64,000 nucleotides of DNA, from positions 1,364,001 to 1,428,000 of the forward strand of contig CP102060.1 in assembly GCA_024579835.1 (NCBI GenBank). The letters run 5' to 3'. The DNA is from Clostridiaceae bacterium HFYG-1003 (GTDB taxonomy: Bacteria > Bacillota > Clostridia > Clostridiales > Clostridiaceae). The notes under the pieces were generated by a model that made no database searches, was not told where the DNA came from, and saw only the letters and a list, made by a program, of their open reading frames with translations. The translations under genes were made by a program, and so were the position numbers. Of the stretch, positions 25,140 through 34,638 are shown in pieces (the first letter of the stretch is position 1; each line of letters starts with the position of its first letter).

Positions 25140-27569
25140 CTATCGTTCATAGCTTCTGGTTCCCCAGATTCCCACCGCATACTGACGGACCGTATTGTCC
25201 GCGGAAAACGCGCCGGAGGAAGAGATGTTTTCAATGGACATCTTGTTCCAGACGAACCGGTCCTTATAAAGGTTGTTGATTTTAGCCTGGGCTTCGACAT
25301 AGGAATCGAAATCCTTCAGCAGGAAATACTCATCGTTGTAATCCACCAGGGAGCGGAAAATATCCCAGCCTTCCGTCTGGATTCCGGGAATAAACCCGTT
25401 GGTTAAGGAATCCAGCACTCGTTTGACATTCGAATTGGAATTGTAGATATCTCGGGCGACATAGCCGCCATTGCGGTAATAATCCAGGACTTCGTGCTCA
25501 TTGAGTCCGAAAATCACGATGTTGGGGTCCCCTACTTCCCGCAGAATTTCAACGTTGGCTCCGTCCAGCGTTGCCAGCGTGACAGCTCCGTTCATCATGA
25601 ACTTCATGTTGGAGGTGCCCGAGGCTTCCTTCGTGGTTGTGGAGATCTGTTCGGAGACTTCCGTTGCCGGAATGATTTTTTCCGCCAGAGTCACGCCGTA
25701 GTTTTCCAGGAAGACGACTTTAATCAGGCCTTTCACCCTCGGATCGTGATTAATCTGCTTCGCCAGGCTGTTGATGAACTTAATGATCTGCTTGGCGTAG
25801 AAATATCCCGGGGCTGCCTTGGCCGCAAACAGAAACGTCCTGGGCTGCATGGTGAAATTTGGATTCTCCAGGATCTCATGATACAGGTGCAGGATATGCA
25901 TCGCATTGAGCAGCTGCCGTTTGTAGGCATGAAGCCGCTTAATATGGACATCAAAAATGGAGGACGGATCCACCTGAATCTGGTTGGCTGACAAAATGAA
26001 GCGGGCCAGGCGTTCCTTGTTGTGGTGCTTGATTTTCTCCACTTCTTCCTGGACTTGAGAATTGCGCTTGTATTCCTTGAACAATTTCAGATCGGAGGGG
26101 TTGCGCCGCCAGGATGTGCCAATGGTATCATCGAGGAGTTCGGAAAGCTCTTCGTTGGCCAGCATCAGCCAGCGCCGGTGCGCGATGCCATTTGTCTTGT
26201 TATTGAACTTGTAGGGATACAGCTTATAAAAATCTTTCAATTCCTGCTTCGTCAGTATATCGGTATGAAGCTTGGCGACACCGTTAATGGAGTGGCTACC
26301 GAAAATGGCCATGTGAGCCATCCGGACCTGTCCATTTCCGATTACCGCCATGGAATCTACCAGAACCGGGTCCTTTGTCTTCTGCAAAATCTTGCGGCGC
26401 ATTCTCTGATCAATGGCTTCAATAACCAGATAGATCCGCGGAAGCAGATTCTTCATCATGTCCAGCGGCCACTTTTCCAATGCTTCGGACATGATCGTGT
26501 GATTGGTGTAACTCATGGTTTTCTGGGTAATTGCCCAGGCGTCTTCCCACTCCAGCTTCTCCTCATCCAGCAGAATTCTCATGAATTCAGGAATGCACAG
26601 GGCCGGATGGGTGTCATTGATGTGGATCGCCACAAATTCATGGATGGTATGAATGGGTTCGCCCAATTCCTTAAATCGCCGGATGATATCCTGAACACCG
26701 GCTGACACAAAGAAATATTCCTGTTTCAACCGCAGCAGACGTCCTTCGTAATTGGAATCATCCGGATAAAGGGCTTCGGATATTGCTTCAATGCTCCGTT
26801 TGCGTTCCAGTCCGGAATGAAAACCGGTCAGATCGGTCGAAACCGAGCCGGTGGCCAGATAGGGTTCTTCCGCGGACCAGAGCCGCAGTGAATTTACGGT
26901 TTTATTCTCATATCCGATCATGGCCGTATCATAGGGTACTGCCAGAACTTCCTCATAACCATTGTGATGGCATTTGAGGGATCCGTCCGCCTGAGGTTCC
27001 ATCCAGGCATCGCCGTAGAATTTCACGGTCAGCGCTTCATCCGATCGCCGATATTCCCAGACATTGCCGTCCCGCAGCCAATTTTCAGGCAGCTCGACCT
27101 GATAGCCATTCACGAACTTCTGCCGGAACAGTCCGTATTTATAACGGATTCCCATGCCGGATCCCGGAATTCCCGAGGATGCCATGGAATCCATAAAACA
27201 GGCTGCCAGTCGGCCCAATCCCCCATTGCCCAGGCCGGGGTCCACTTCATAGGCCTCGATCTTCTCCAGATCCAGTCCCAGTTCCCGCAGTCCCGCCTTA
27301 GCGGTTTCCCGGATACCTAAGTTAAGCAGGTTGCTGCCCAAAAGTCGTCCCAGGAGAAACTCGATGGAAAAATAGTAGGCCTGCTTTTCTTTATATTGCT
27401 TGTACTTTTTCTGTGTTTTCGACCAGTTCTCTGCCTGGTACTCCTTGACCAGGGATCCCAAGGTCTGGAACAGCTCATAATCTGAAGCCTCTTCCAGCTC
27501 CACTGGGAATTTTCTCAACAGTGTCCGCTTGAAGTCATCTTTGAACTGTTGTGTCGTTAATTGCATCAT
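25140..27569 (-). CDS. glgP: Glycogen/alpha-glucan phosphorylase
   Basis: Releases glucose-1-phosphate from the ends of glycogen using phosphate and pyridoxal phosphate. At 809 residues it is full length, with DPGLGNGGLGRLAACFMDS near 105-125 and the PLP-lysine region EASGTSNMKFMMNG with ATLDGANVEI following near 660-685. It lies 3 bases from the end of glgA and is followed by the GH13 gene. Operon order implies co-expression of synthesis and breakdown, so control of flux must be at the enzyme level. Confidence 0.96.
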   Translation of the reverse strand: MMQLTTQQFKDDFKRTLLRKFPVELEEASDYELFQTLGSLVKEYQAENWSKTQKKYKQYKEKQAYYFSIEFLLGRLLGSNLLNLGIRETAKAGLRELGLDLEKIEAYEVDPGLGNGGLGRLAACFMDSMASSGIPGSGMGIRYKYGLFRQKFVNGYQVELPENWLRDGNVWEYRRSDEALTVKFYGDAWMEPQADGSLKCHHNGYEEVLAVPYDTAMIGYENKTVNSLRLWSAEEPYLATGSVSTDLTGFHSGLERKRSIEAISEALYPDDSNYEGRLLRLKQEYFFVSAGVQDIIRRFKELGEPIHTIHEFVAIHINDTHPALCIPEFMRILLDEEKLEWEDAWAITQKTMSYTNHTIMSEALEKWPLDMMKNLLPRIYLVIEAIDQRMRRKILQKTKDPVLVDSMAVIGNGQVRMAHMAIFGSHSINGVAKLHTDILTKQELKDFYKLYPYKFNNKTNGIAHRRWLMLANEELSELLDDTIGTSWRRNPSDLKLFKEYKRNSQVQEEVEKIKHHNKERLARFILSANQIQVDPSSIFDVHIKRLHAYKRQLLNAMHILHLYHEILENPNFTMQPRTFLFAAKAAPGYFYAKQIIKFINSLAKQINHDPRVKGLIKVVFLENYGVTLAEKIIPATEVSEQISTTTKEASGTSNMKFMMNGAVTLATLDGANVEILREVGDPNIVIFGLNEHEVLDYYRNGGYVARDIYNSNSNVKRVLDSLTNGFIPGIQTEGWDIFRSLVDYNDEYFLLKDFDSYVEAQAKINNLYKDRFVWNKMSIENISSSGAFSADNTVRQYAVGIWGTRSYER

Positions 27570-27572
27570 TCG

Positions 27573-29006
27573 TTACTCCATTCCTGTGATATCGCGATAA
27601 ATCGCCTCATATTCACTGGCTGACCGAAGCCAGCTGTGATCCGCCGCCATATCCGCGCGCACGATGTCCTGCCAGGCATTTTGGTCCTGGTAAACATACA
27701 ATGCCCGATAGACGGCATCTTTCAGATCAAAGGCATCATAATTCGCGAAGGTAAAGCCAAGACCTTTTTTTGTATATTGGTTGTACGGGATGACAGTATC
27801 TGCCAGACCGCCGGTCTCCCGGACAATCGGCACCGTCCCATAGCGCATGGCAATCATCTGAGTCAGACCGCAGGGTTCAAACTGGGACGGCACAAGAATC
27901 ATATCACATCCGGCGTATACGCGCTGAGCCAGCCCCAGATCAAATTTAATCTGACTGGAGATCTTCTCGGGATACTGAAATGCGAAGTAGTTGAACATAT
28001 CCTCATACTTTCGTTCTCCGGTTCCGACAACCACCATCTGGAGTTCCTGATTCAGGAGTTCTTCCAGACCTTTAGCAAGAATATCAAAACCTTTCTGGTC
28101 TGTCAAACGGGAGATGATTCCGATGAGCGGAACCTCTTTTTGCGGCAGTCCCAGTTCGTCCTGCAGAGCCCGTTTGCACAGTTTCTTGCCGGAGAGGTCC
28201 TTCAGGGAATAATTGAACGGAATAAACTGATCCGTTGAAGGATCATTGATTTTCGTATCGATGCCGTTAAGGATGCCGGTCAGTTTGGAATCGATCCGGC
28301 TCATCAGTCCATGAAGTCCCTCGCCATAGAAGGGGTATTTGATCTCCCGGGCGTAGGTGGGAGAAACGGTTGTCACCCAGTCCGCGTAATTGATTCCGCC
28401 CTTCATGTAATTGACATTGCCATAGTATTCCACTCCGGTATCGACCATGACAGAATCACCTACAGACAGGAGGTCACCCAGTGCTTCAAAAGGGAAAATC
28501 CCCTGAAATTTCAGGTTGTGGATCGTCAGGACGGTCTTGATGTCCTGATATGCTTGGATCCAGGAATACTTGACTTTGAGGAGGAGCGGAATGATAGCCG
28601 TATGCCAGTCATTGCAATGAAGGACATCCGGAATAAACGAGATCTTCTCCATTGCTTCGATGACAGCCTGGGAAAAGAAGGAAAACCGCTCGCCATCGTC
28701 AATGTAGCCGTAAGTGCCTTCCCGGTCGAAATAATACATGCTGTCGATGAAATAGTAAGTAATCCCGTCGATTTTTAAGCTTTCGACCCCGCAGTACTGC
28801 TGGCGGTAGGATACATTCACCGTAAAGTGGGCCACATGCTTCATTTTATCCCGATAGCGGGAAGGGATCTGAGTATATTTCGGCAGAATCACCGCCACTT
28901 CGATTCCTTCTTCTTTCAGCGCACGGGGCAAGGACCAGGCGACATCGCCCAGTCCTCCGGTTTTTATGAAAGGATGACATTCTGATGTGACGAAAAGTAC
29001 TTTCAT
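27573..29006 (-). CDS. glgA: Glycogen synthase (ADP-glucose type)
   Basis: GT5 glycosyltransferase that extends alpha-1,4-glucan chains from ADP-glucose. The N-terminal ADP-glucose-binding motif KTGGLGDVAWSLP starts near residue 15. The C-terminal half has GIISRLTDQKGFD and the GT-B segment PSQFEPCGLTQMIAMRYG with the conserved Glu near 380. Length is 477 residues. Sixteen bases separate it from glgD upstream in the operon. Confidence 0.96.
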   Translation of the reverse strand: MKVLFVTSECHPFIKTGGLGDVAWSLPRALKEEGIEVAVILPKYTQIPSRYRDKMKHVAHFTVNVSYRQQYCGVESLKIDGITYYFIDSMYYFDREGTYGYIDDGERFSFFSQAVIEAMEKISFIPDVLHCNDWHTAIIPLLLKVKYSWIQAYQDIKTVLTIHNLKFQGIFPFEALGDLLSVGDSVMVDTGVEYYGNVNYMKGGINYADWVTTVSPTYAREIKYPFYGEGLHGLMSRIDSKLTGILNGIDTKINDPSTDQFIPFNYSLKDLSGKKLCKRALQDELGLPQKEVPLIGIISRLTDQKGFDILAKGLEELLNQELQMVVVGTGERKYEDMFNYFAFQYPEKISSQIKFDLGLAQRVYAGCDMILVPSQFEPCGLTQMIAMRYGTVPIVRETGGLADTVIPYNQYTKKGLGFTFANYDAFDLKDAVYRALYVYQDQNAWQDIVRADMAADHSWLRSASEYEAIYRDITGME

Positions 29007-29021
29007 GGTGTTTCCCTTTCC

Positions 29022-30167
29022 TTAAATCACTGAATCTTTGACCAGAACCAGCGGATTTTTTTCGGTTCCGGACATGATCTGTCCTTCTGACACGATGACA
29101 TTTTTATCCGCAATGCAATTCTTCAGGTTCGCACCGGCTTTGATGGTTCCGTTTTGCATAATGATGGAGTTTTCAATCCGTGCCCCTTTTTCAACAATGA
29201 CCCGACGGAACAGAATGGAGTTCACTACTTCCCCTTCAATTTCGCAGCCATTCGCGATCAGAGAATTGGTGACGTTTGATTCCGGTCCGTAGTATGAAGG
29301 ATTTTCGTTCCGAATCTTCGTATTGATCTTCGTGCTGCCATAAAACAGATCCATCAGGTGCTTCTCATTAAGCAAATCCATATTGGAGTTGTAATAATTG
29401 CCGATGGATGAGATGAAGGCGATAAAGCCCTTGAATTCGTGACCGCGGTAATTGTAGAGCCGGGCCGCGTCATGGAGAACCTCCCGCATATAGACAGAGC
29501 CGCCGCTGGAGACGGCATCCTCAATCAGTTCCTTGAGCAGGCTGACTTTGAGAACATAGATCTCCGTGGACACCTTGGTCATCTCCGTCGTATTCTGACC
29601 GGCTCGCTTGACAATCTTAATGCCGAACGAACGAACTTTGCCATCGTCATCGGTATTTACTACATAGGCATTGTTATAGTAGGGATCGCTGGAGTCGTAA
29701 TTCTTATAGACCACCGTTACGTCAGCCTTGGACTCGACATGGGCGTCCACCACTTCCTTCAGGTCGATGTTCATGACCATGTTGGAGCCGGCAATGACTG
29801 CATACTCGCAGTTTGACTTGTCCATGATATCGATGTTGTTGTAGTAGTTCATGATGTCGCCCTTGAGATCATAGCTGTGATCGGGCGTGGAGTGCGGCGA
29901 GAAATAGAAGATACCTCCGGACATGCGGTCCATGTCCCAGGGCCTGCCGGAGCGGATATGGTCCATCAGGGACCGTTCCTTGTCCTGCAGATAGATGCCG
30001 ATGGTGTCAATGCCGGCAGCACTCATGTTGGAGAGCACAAAGTCGATGATTCGATAACGCCCGCCAAACGGAATGGCTGCCACCGGTCGATGTGCCGTCA
30101 GGGATTTCATCTGAAAATCAGGTTCCACCAGATTGATCAGGCCTAAGACCCGGTTAATTTTAGCCAT
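29022..30167 (-). CDS. glgD: Glucose-1-phosphate adenylyltransferase, GlgD subunit
   Basis: A 381-residue paralogue of GlgC with a nucleotidyltransferase-like domain and a C-terminal left-handed beta-helix. The catalytic pyrophosphorylase loop is altered: the start reads [43 protein letters not shown] and lacks the GGxGxRLxPLT motif seen in GlgC. In Bacillota, GlgD is the partner subunit that modulates GlgC in a mixed complex. The stop codon of glgC and the start of glgD overlap, which couples their translation and fits equal subunit supply. Confidence 0.94.
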   Translation of the reverse strand: MAKINRVLGLINLVEPDFQMKSLTAHRPVAAIPFGGRYRIIDFVLSNMSAAGIDTIGIYLQDKERSLMDHIRSGRPWDMDRMSGGIFYFSPHSTPDHSYDLKGDIMNYYNNIDIMDKSNCEYAVIAGSNMVMNIDLKEVVDAHVESKADVTVVYKNYDSSDPYYNNAYVVNTDDDGKVRSFGIKIVKRAGQNTTEMTKVSTEIYVLKVSLLKELIEDAVSSGGSVYMREVLHDAARLYNYRGHEFKGFIAFISSIGNYYNSNMDLLNEKHLMDLFYGSTKINTKIRNENPSYYGPESNVTNSLIANGCEIEGEVVNSILFRRVIVEKGARIENSIIMQNGTIKAGANLKNCIADKNVIVSEGQIMSGTEKNPLVLVKDSVI

Positions 30168-31300
30168 TATTCTGCACCTCCTACGACACTGGATTCCGCA
30201 ACCACCTGAATGGTCTGACCATCGCCTATGGTCTGCCCGTCGGCGATCCGGCAGTTTTCACCGATCATCGCCTTGTTGATGACACAGTTGTCCCCGATGA
30301 CCGTATTAGACATAATGATGGAATCCTTGACCAGGGATCCTTTGCCGATCCGGACGCCCATGGACAGTACAGAATGGCAGACTTCGCCGTGAACAATGCA
30401 GCCTTCAACGATCAGTGATTCCCTCACTTTGGCATCACTGGTGATATACTGCGGCGGCATCGTATGATTGACCGAGTAAATTCTCCAGGACTGATCCTGA
30501 ATTTTCAGCTCGGAGTCTGGATCGATCAGATCCATATTAGCTTCCCAGAGCGATTCAATGGTTCCGACGTCCTTCCAGTAGCCCTTGAAGGGATACGCCA
30601 CGACCGCCTCCTGATCCTTGATCATACGGGGAATCACGTCATGACCGAAATCAATCATGCCATCGCCGTTTTCGTCCTTGATGGTGAGATATTTCTTCAG
30701 CGCGTCAAAACTGAAGATGTAGATGCCCATGGATGCCAGATTGCTCTTGGGTTCCTTCGGCTTTTCCGCGAACTCGGTGATGAACATATTCTCGTCGGTT
30801 GCCATGATGCCGAATCGGGAAGCTTCGTCCCATGGCACTTCAATGACGGCAATGGTCAAAGCGGCTTTCTTTTGCTTATGGAAATTCAGCATCTTTTCAT
30901 AGTTCATTTTATAGACATGGTCACCGGACAGAATCAGGACATATTCCGCGTCCACGGCTTCGATGTAGGGCAGGTTCTGATAAATGGCATGAGCCGTCCC
31001 CTTAAACCATTTTTCCTCAGTCGCTGAGGCAAAGGGCTGGAGAATGGATACGCCGCCGTCCCTTCCGTTCAGGTCCCAGGGGCTTCCGTTTCCAATATGC
31101 TCATTCAGAATCAGCGGCTGGTACTGAGTCAGGACCGCGGCCTTGCGGATTTTAGAATTGGCACAGTTGGACAGGACAAAATCAATAATTCGGTATTTTC
31201 CACCAAATGGAACGGCTGGTTTGGCCAGGTTCCTGGTGAGAGGACCCAGTCTGGATCCCTGGCCACCGGCCAGGATCATTGCGAGCATCATATCCTTCAT
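30167..31300 (-). CDS. glgC: Glucose-1-phosphate adenylyltransferase, catalytic GlgC subunit
   Basis: Makes ADP-glucose from glucose-1-phosphate and ATP, the committed step of glycogen synthesis. The N-terminal [18 protein letters not shown] loop, [19 protein letters not shown], and the substrate-binding FAEKPKEP (near 155) are intact. The C-terminal beta-helix carries repeated isoleucine-rich turns. Length is 377 residues. AGGGAG lies 5-6 nt before the ATG. A 194-base gap to glgB contains the TTGATCYGA repeats and a small ACCGGC/GCCGGT hairpin, so a second internal promoter is possible. Confidence 0.96.
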   Translation of the reverse strand: MKDMMLAMILAGGQGSRLGPLTRNLAKPAVPFGGKYRIIDFVLSNCANSKIRKAAVLTQYQPLILNEHIGNGSPWDLNGRDGGVSILQPFASATEEKWFKGTAHAIYQNLPYIEAVDAEYVLILSGDHVYKMNYEKMLNFHKQKKAALTIAVIEVPWDEASRFGIMATDENMFITEFAEKPKEPKSNLASMGIYIFSFDALKKYLTIKDENGDGMIDFGHDVIPRMIKDQEAVVAYPFKGYWKDVGTIESLWEANMDLIDPDSELKIQDQSWRIYSVNHTMPPQYITSDAKVRESLIVEGCIVHGEVCHSVLSMGVRIGKGSLVKDSIIMSNTVIGDNCVINKAMIGENCRIADGQTIGDGQTIQVVAESSVVGGAE

Positions 31301-31456
31301 GCTAACTCCCTGCTACCTTGCCTTCCTGTGATTCCTGCAATTACCGGCAGTGCCGGTCTTAAGTTCCGATCCTGGAGCTGACCGTACGGTAGCGTATCCT
31401 TTCTGTCTGTATTTTGTGCTCCTTTGCAGGGAAAGACGAGTAAGTTCTTTCTTATG

Positions 31457-31495
31457 TTGATCTGATTTCTTTTGATCCGAATTTTTTGATCTGAT
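31457..31495. repeat. Three spaced TTGATCYGA repeats between glgB and glgC
   Basis: TTGATCTGAT (31457-31466), TTGATCCGA (31472-31480) and TTGATCTGAT (31486-31495) recur at 14-15 base intervals, the last touching the glgB stop. They could be an operator array or simple sequence drift. Confidence 0.5.
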
Positions 31496-33426
31496 CAGTT
31501 TTTAATGTCTGTGCTGCGTCTGCGGTCACCTTTGAGAGCAACCGGCCGAATGATTAAACCCGACAAAGAGGGACTGATGACTTCGATATAGTAAGGCATG
31601 CCGTCGGTCTCCCCCTTTTTCGATTCAAACCGGCCCTGAGTTTCATTCCAGACGCCGCCGAACTCCCGCAGTTCCGTATTGATGACTTCTTCATAAACCC
31701 CCTCATAAGGGACTCCGATTCGGATCCCCTCGAGTTGGGCATAATCAAAGTTGAACAGGCATACCATGAAGTCCTTCTTGCGGCCGCCCCGGCGCAGGAA
31801 CTTAACCAGGCACTGGGGATTTTCAACATCCAGAATGTCGATGCAGTCACTTTCCGTTTCATTCTCATACAGGCACCGTTCGCGGCTGTAGAGCTGATTC
31901 AGCTGCCGCATCAGGTTCTGAGCCCCGGCGTGCTTCTCATTCTGCAGCCCAACCCATTCCAGTTCTGTATAGTAGCGCCATTCCATCCACTGGGCAATGT
32001 CATTGGTCATGAAGTTTAATTTTTTGCCCGGATGCATGAACATATAGCTCATGAGCAGCCGGAAGCCGGCGAACTTGTTGTAGAGATCCATCGGCTGTTT
32101 TTCCACCAGGGATTTCTTGCCATGCACCACTTCATCATGGGAAAAAGGCAGGATGTACTTTTCCTTGAAAGCATACATGAAGGAGAAATTCAGAAGCCGC
32201 TGGTTGAAAACCCGATGTTCCGGCAGGATTTCGATATAGCGCAGAATATCGTTCATCCAGCCCATATTCCATTTGTAATGGAAGCCCAGGCCCCCTTCTT
32301 CCACCGGCTCCGTCATGCCGGCATAAGCCGTGGACTCTTCTGCCATCATGAGCACCCCGGGGAAATGAGCTCGGATAACCGTGTTGAGCTGCTTCAGGAA
32401 CTCCAGGGCGGCCAGATCGGTATTTCCACCCTGTTCATTGGGGATAAAGCTCTTTCCGGCATAGTCAAGGTAAATCATGGAAGAAACCGCATCCAGCCGC
32501 AGGCCATCGACGTGGAATTCGTTGATATAGTACCAGGCATTGGAAATCAGAAAGCTTTGCACTTCGTGCTTGGAGAAGTCGAAATGCATCGTTCCCCAGC
32601 CTTCGTTGTAAGCCTTGTTGTAGTCCATCGGCTCATAGGTGGCCGTGCCGTCAAAGTAGCGCAGTCCGTGTTCATCGGTCACATAATGGCTCGGTACCCA
32701 GTCCAGAATGATTCCAATCCCGGCTTGATGCGCCGCATCAACAAATTCCCGGAACATCTCCGCTGTCCCGTAGCGGCTGGTCGGTGAATAGAATCCGGTG
32801 ACCTGATAGCCCCAGGACTCATCATTGGGATGTTCCATGATGGGCATGATCTCGATATGGGTGTAGCCCATTTCGCTGACATAAGGAATCAGCCGTTCCT
32901 TCAGTTCTGAATAGTTGTAGAAGCGCCCGTCCGGATGACGCATCCACGACCCCAGGTGAACCTCATAGATGCTCAGGGGATTCTTGTAGGGATTGAACGC
33001 CCGCCGCTGACGCAGCCAGTTGGCATCATGCCAGGTCATGGGCTGCAGTTCAGAGACTCGGGACGCTGTCCCGGGACGCACTTCACTGGCAAAGGCAAAC
33101 GGATCCGATTTCAGGACCACCTTGCCGTCATGATGGAAGATCCGGTATTTATACAGTGCCCCTTCCACATCACCGTCCACCCGACCTTCCCAGATGCCGG
33201 TATCCTCCTGGCGAGCCATGGGCTGGCCCCCCCAGTGATTGAATTCACCGGTCAGTTCAATGTGCGCGGCACGGGGAGCCCAGACGCGGAAAACCCAGCC
33301 CTCGCCCTCGCGGTGCGCTCCGAGGTAGCGGTATGCCTGGTAATTTTCGCCCTTGTTGAACAGATATCCCGGATCCACTACGGGACCCGCCTTTGCAGGT
33401 ACTTTACTTCTTTTGTTGATCGTCAT
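31495..33426 (-). CDS. glgB: 1,4-alpha-glucan branching enzyme
   Basis: Introduces alpha-1,6 branches into glycogen. A CBM48 domain (VFRVWAPRAAHIELTGEFNHW) precedes the GH13 barrel, with GIILDWVPSHY, DGLRLDAVSSMIY (nucleophile), MMAEESTAY (acid/base) and LPFSHDEV. ATG 33426 is chosen because AGGAGAG lies just upstream; the extra 7 codons before it have no ATG. The product is 643 residues. It is the first gene of the glycogen operon, with the promoter expected in the 180 bases upstream, where TTGTTA and TTTAAT/TAATAT elements can be seen. Confidence 0.96.
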   Translation of the reverse strand: MTINKRSKVPAKAGPVVDPGYLFNKGENYQAYRYLGAHREGEGWVFRVWAPRAAHIELTGEFNHWGGQPMARQEDTGIWEGRVDGDVEGALYKYRIFHHDGKVVLKSDPFAFASEVRPGTASRVSELQPMTWHDANWLRQRRAFNPYKNPLSIYEVHLGSWMRHPDGRFYNYSELKERLIPYVSEMGYTHIEIMPIMEHPNDESWGYQVTGFYSPTSRYGTAEMFREFVDAAHQAGIGIILDWVPSHYVTDEHGLRYFDGTATYEPMDYNKAYNEGWGTMHFDFSKHEVQSFLISNAWYYINEFHVDGLRLDAVSSMIYLDYAGKSFIPNEQGGNTDLAALEFLKQLNTVIRAHFPGVLMMAEESTAYAGMTEPVEEGGLGFHYKWNMGWMNDILRYIEILPEHRVFNQRLLNFSFMYAFKEKYILPFSHDEVVHGKKSLVEKQPMDLYNKFAGFRLLMSYMFMHPGKKLNFMTNDIAQWMEWRYYTELEWVGLQNEKHAGAQNLMRQLNQLYSRERCLYENETESDCIDILDVENPQCLVKFLRRGGRKKDFMVCLFNFDYAQLEGIRIGVPYEGVYEEVINTELREFGGVWNETQGRFESKKGETDGMPYYIEVISPSLSGLIIRPVALKGDRRRSTDIKN

Positions 33427-33542
33427 TTTCTCTCCTGTTGGAATCAATTCAATGAATTCCAGTCGAAATTGATTTCATTTTTTCAATAGCAAGTGTGGTT
33501 TACTGTTAATTCATATTATTAAAACCTCTTAACAATATAATA

Positions 33543-33576
33543 ACAAAAAAGACTTGGATTAGGGTGAATCCAAGCC
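33543..33576 (-). terminator. Terminator of the obg-nadD-yqeK-rluD-type gene run
   Basis: The stem CTTGGATT / AATCCAAG (33553-33560 with 33567-33574) is followed on the minus strand by CTTTTTTGTT. It lies 34 bases after the pseudouridine synthase stop. Confidence 0.88.
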
Positions 33577-33609
33577 TCCAACTGAGATGATTTTATACAA
33601 ATTTAACGT

Positions 33610-34638
33610 TTAAAGGCCGATTGACTGTTCATTATTGTTCGAATCCCCCACCCCGCCGCCGGAAACGGTCCCAACCGCTTCCCAGTCAATCGTGCGCTCT
33701 GCTTCAGACGCATTGAAGGTTCCGCCGTGTTCCCGGATGAAAACCTCCATATCTGGGGGCACCGGTGCTTCCAGTCGAATCCATTCTTTGGTCATGGGAT
33801 GCAGAAGTTCCAGTCGCCAGGCATGGAGCAGCTGACGGGGACGCTCGCTCAGCAGGGGCCCGCCATACAGTTCATCCCCCACCAGGGGGTGTCCCATGTG
33901 GCTGGCGTGCACCCGGATTTGATGGGTTCGACCACTGCCCAGGACAAACTTGACCAGGCTGAAGCCGGAAAATTCGGTCAGCACTTCATAATGAGTCAAA
34001 CTGGGCTGACCCAGCTCGTGGACGCAGCGGCGATGATCGTCCGGATCTGGCCAGTAGATCGGACCGTCCATCGTTCCTTGTCGGTGATCCCAGATTCCTT
34101 CCGTAATGCCAAGATAGGTCTTAACAGGCTTCTCGCCTCCCCGGTAGCGGGCAAAGGCGGAATGAGTAAACTGATTTTTTGCCACCAGAACCAGTCCGGA
34201 GGTGTTCATGTCCAGGCGTGAAACCAGTCGGACAATGGCCGGGTCGTGATGTTCCTTAAAGTGCCAGAGCAACCCGTTGGTCAGGGTATCGTCCTTATGA
34301 TTTTTCGTCGGATGCACTACCAGGAAGGGCGGTTTGTTCACCACGATGAGACTGGAATCCTCATAGACAATAGCCAGGTCCATGGGAACTTCCAGCATAT
34401 CCTGGCTCTCCTCCCGGTCCAGATTAATCCGAAGGAGTTCCTTGCCTTGAATCCGGTAATCCAGATGGACGCTTTTGCGCCCAATGTAGATCTGACGGTC
34501 CATAGCCAGCCGCTTGATGTTGCGGCCGGACAGCTTCAATTCGTCCCGCAGGAAATCCCTCAGTCGTTTTCCCTGGTATTTTTCGTCCACTTCAATCCGA
34601 AGGACATTTCTTGGTCTGGTTTCTTTCGGTGTTGCCAT
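33610..34638 (-). CDS. RluA-family pseudouridine synthase (RluD-like)
   Basis: Converts uridines in ribosomal RNA to pseudouridine. An S4-like RNA-binding segment (KRLRDFLRDELKLSGRNIKRLAMDRQIYIGRK) opens the protein. The catalytic motif RLDMNTSGLVLVAKN with its Asp is near residue 145, and GRTHQIRVHASHMGHPLVGD near 245. Length is 342 residues, with a low-complexity C-terminal end rich in Gly and Asn. Its start overlaps the end of yqeK by 47 bases, an unusually long same-strand overlap. Which rRNA sites it modifies cannot be told. Confidence 0.9.
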   Translation of the reverse strand: MATPKETRPRNVLRIEVDEKYQGKRLRDFLRDELKLSGRNIKRLAMDRQIYIGRKSVHLDYRIQGKELLRINLDREESQDMLEVPMDLAIVYEDSSLIVVNKPPFLVVHPTKNHKDDTLTNGLLWHFKEHHDPAIVRLVSRLDMNTSGLVLVAKNQFTHSAFARYRGGEKPVKTYLGITEGIWDHRQGTMDGPIYWPDPDDHRRCVHELGQPSLTHYEVLTEFSGFSLVKFVLGSGRTHQIRVHASHMGHPLVGDELYGGPLLSERPRQLLHAWRLELLHPMTKEWIRLEAPVPPDMEVFIREHGGTFNASEAERTIDWEAVGTVSGGGVGDSNNNEQSIGL

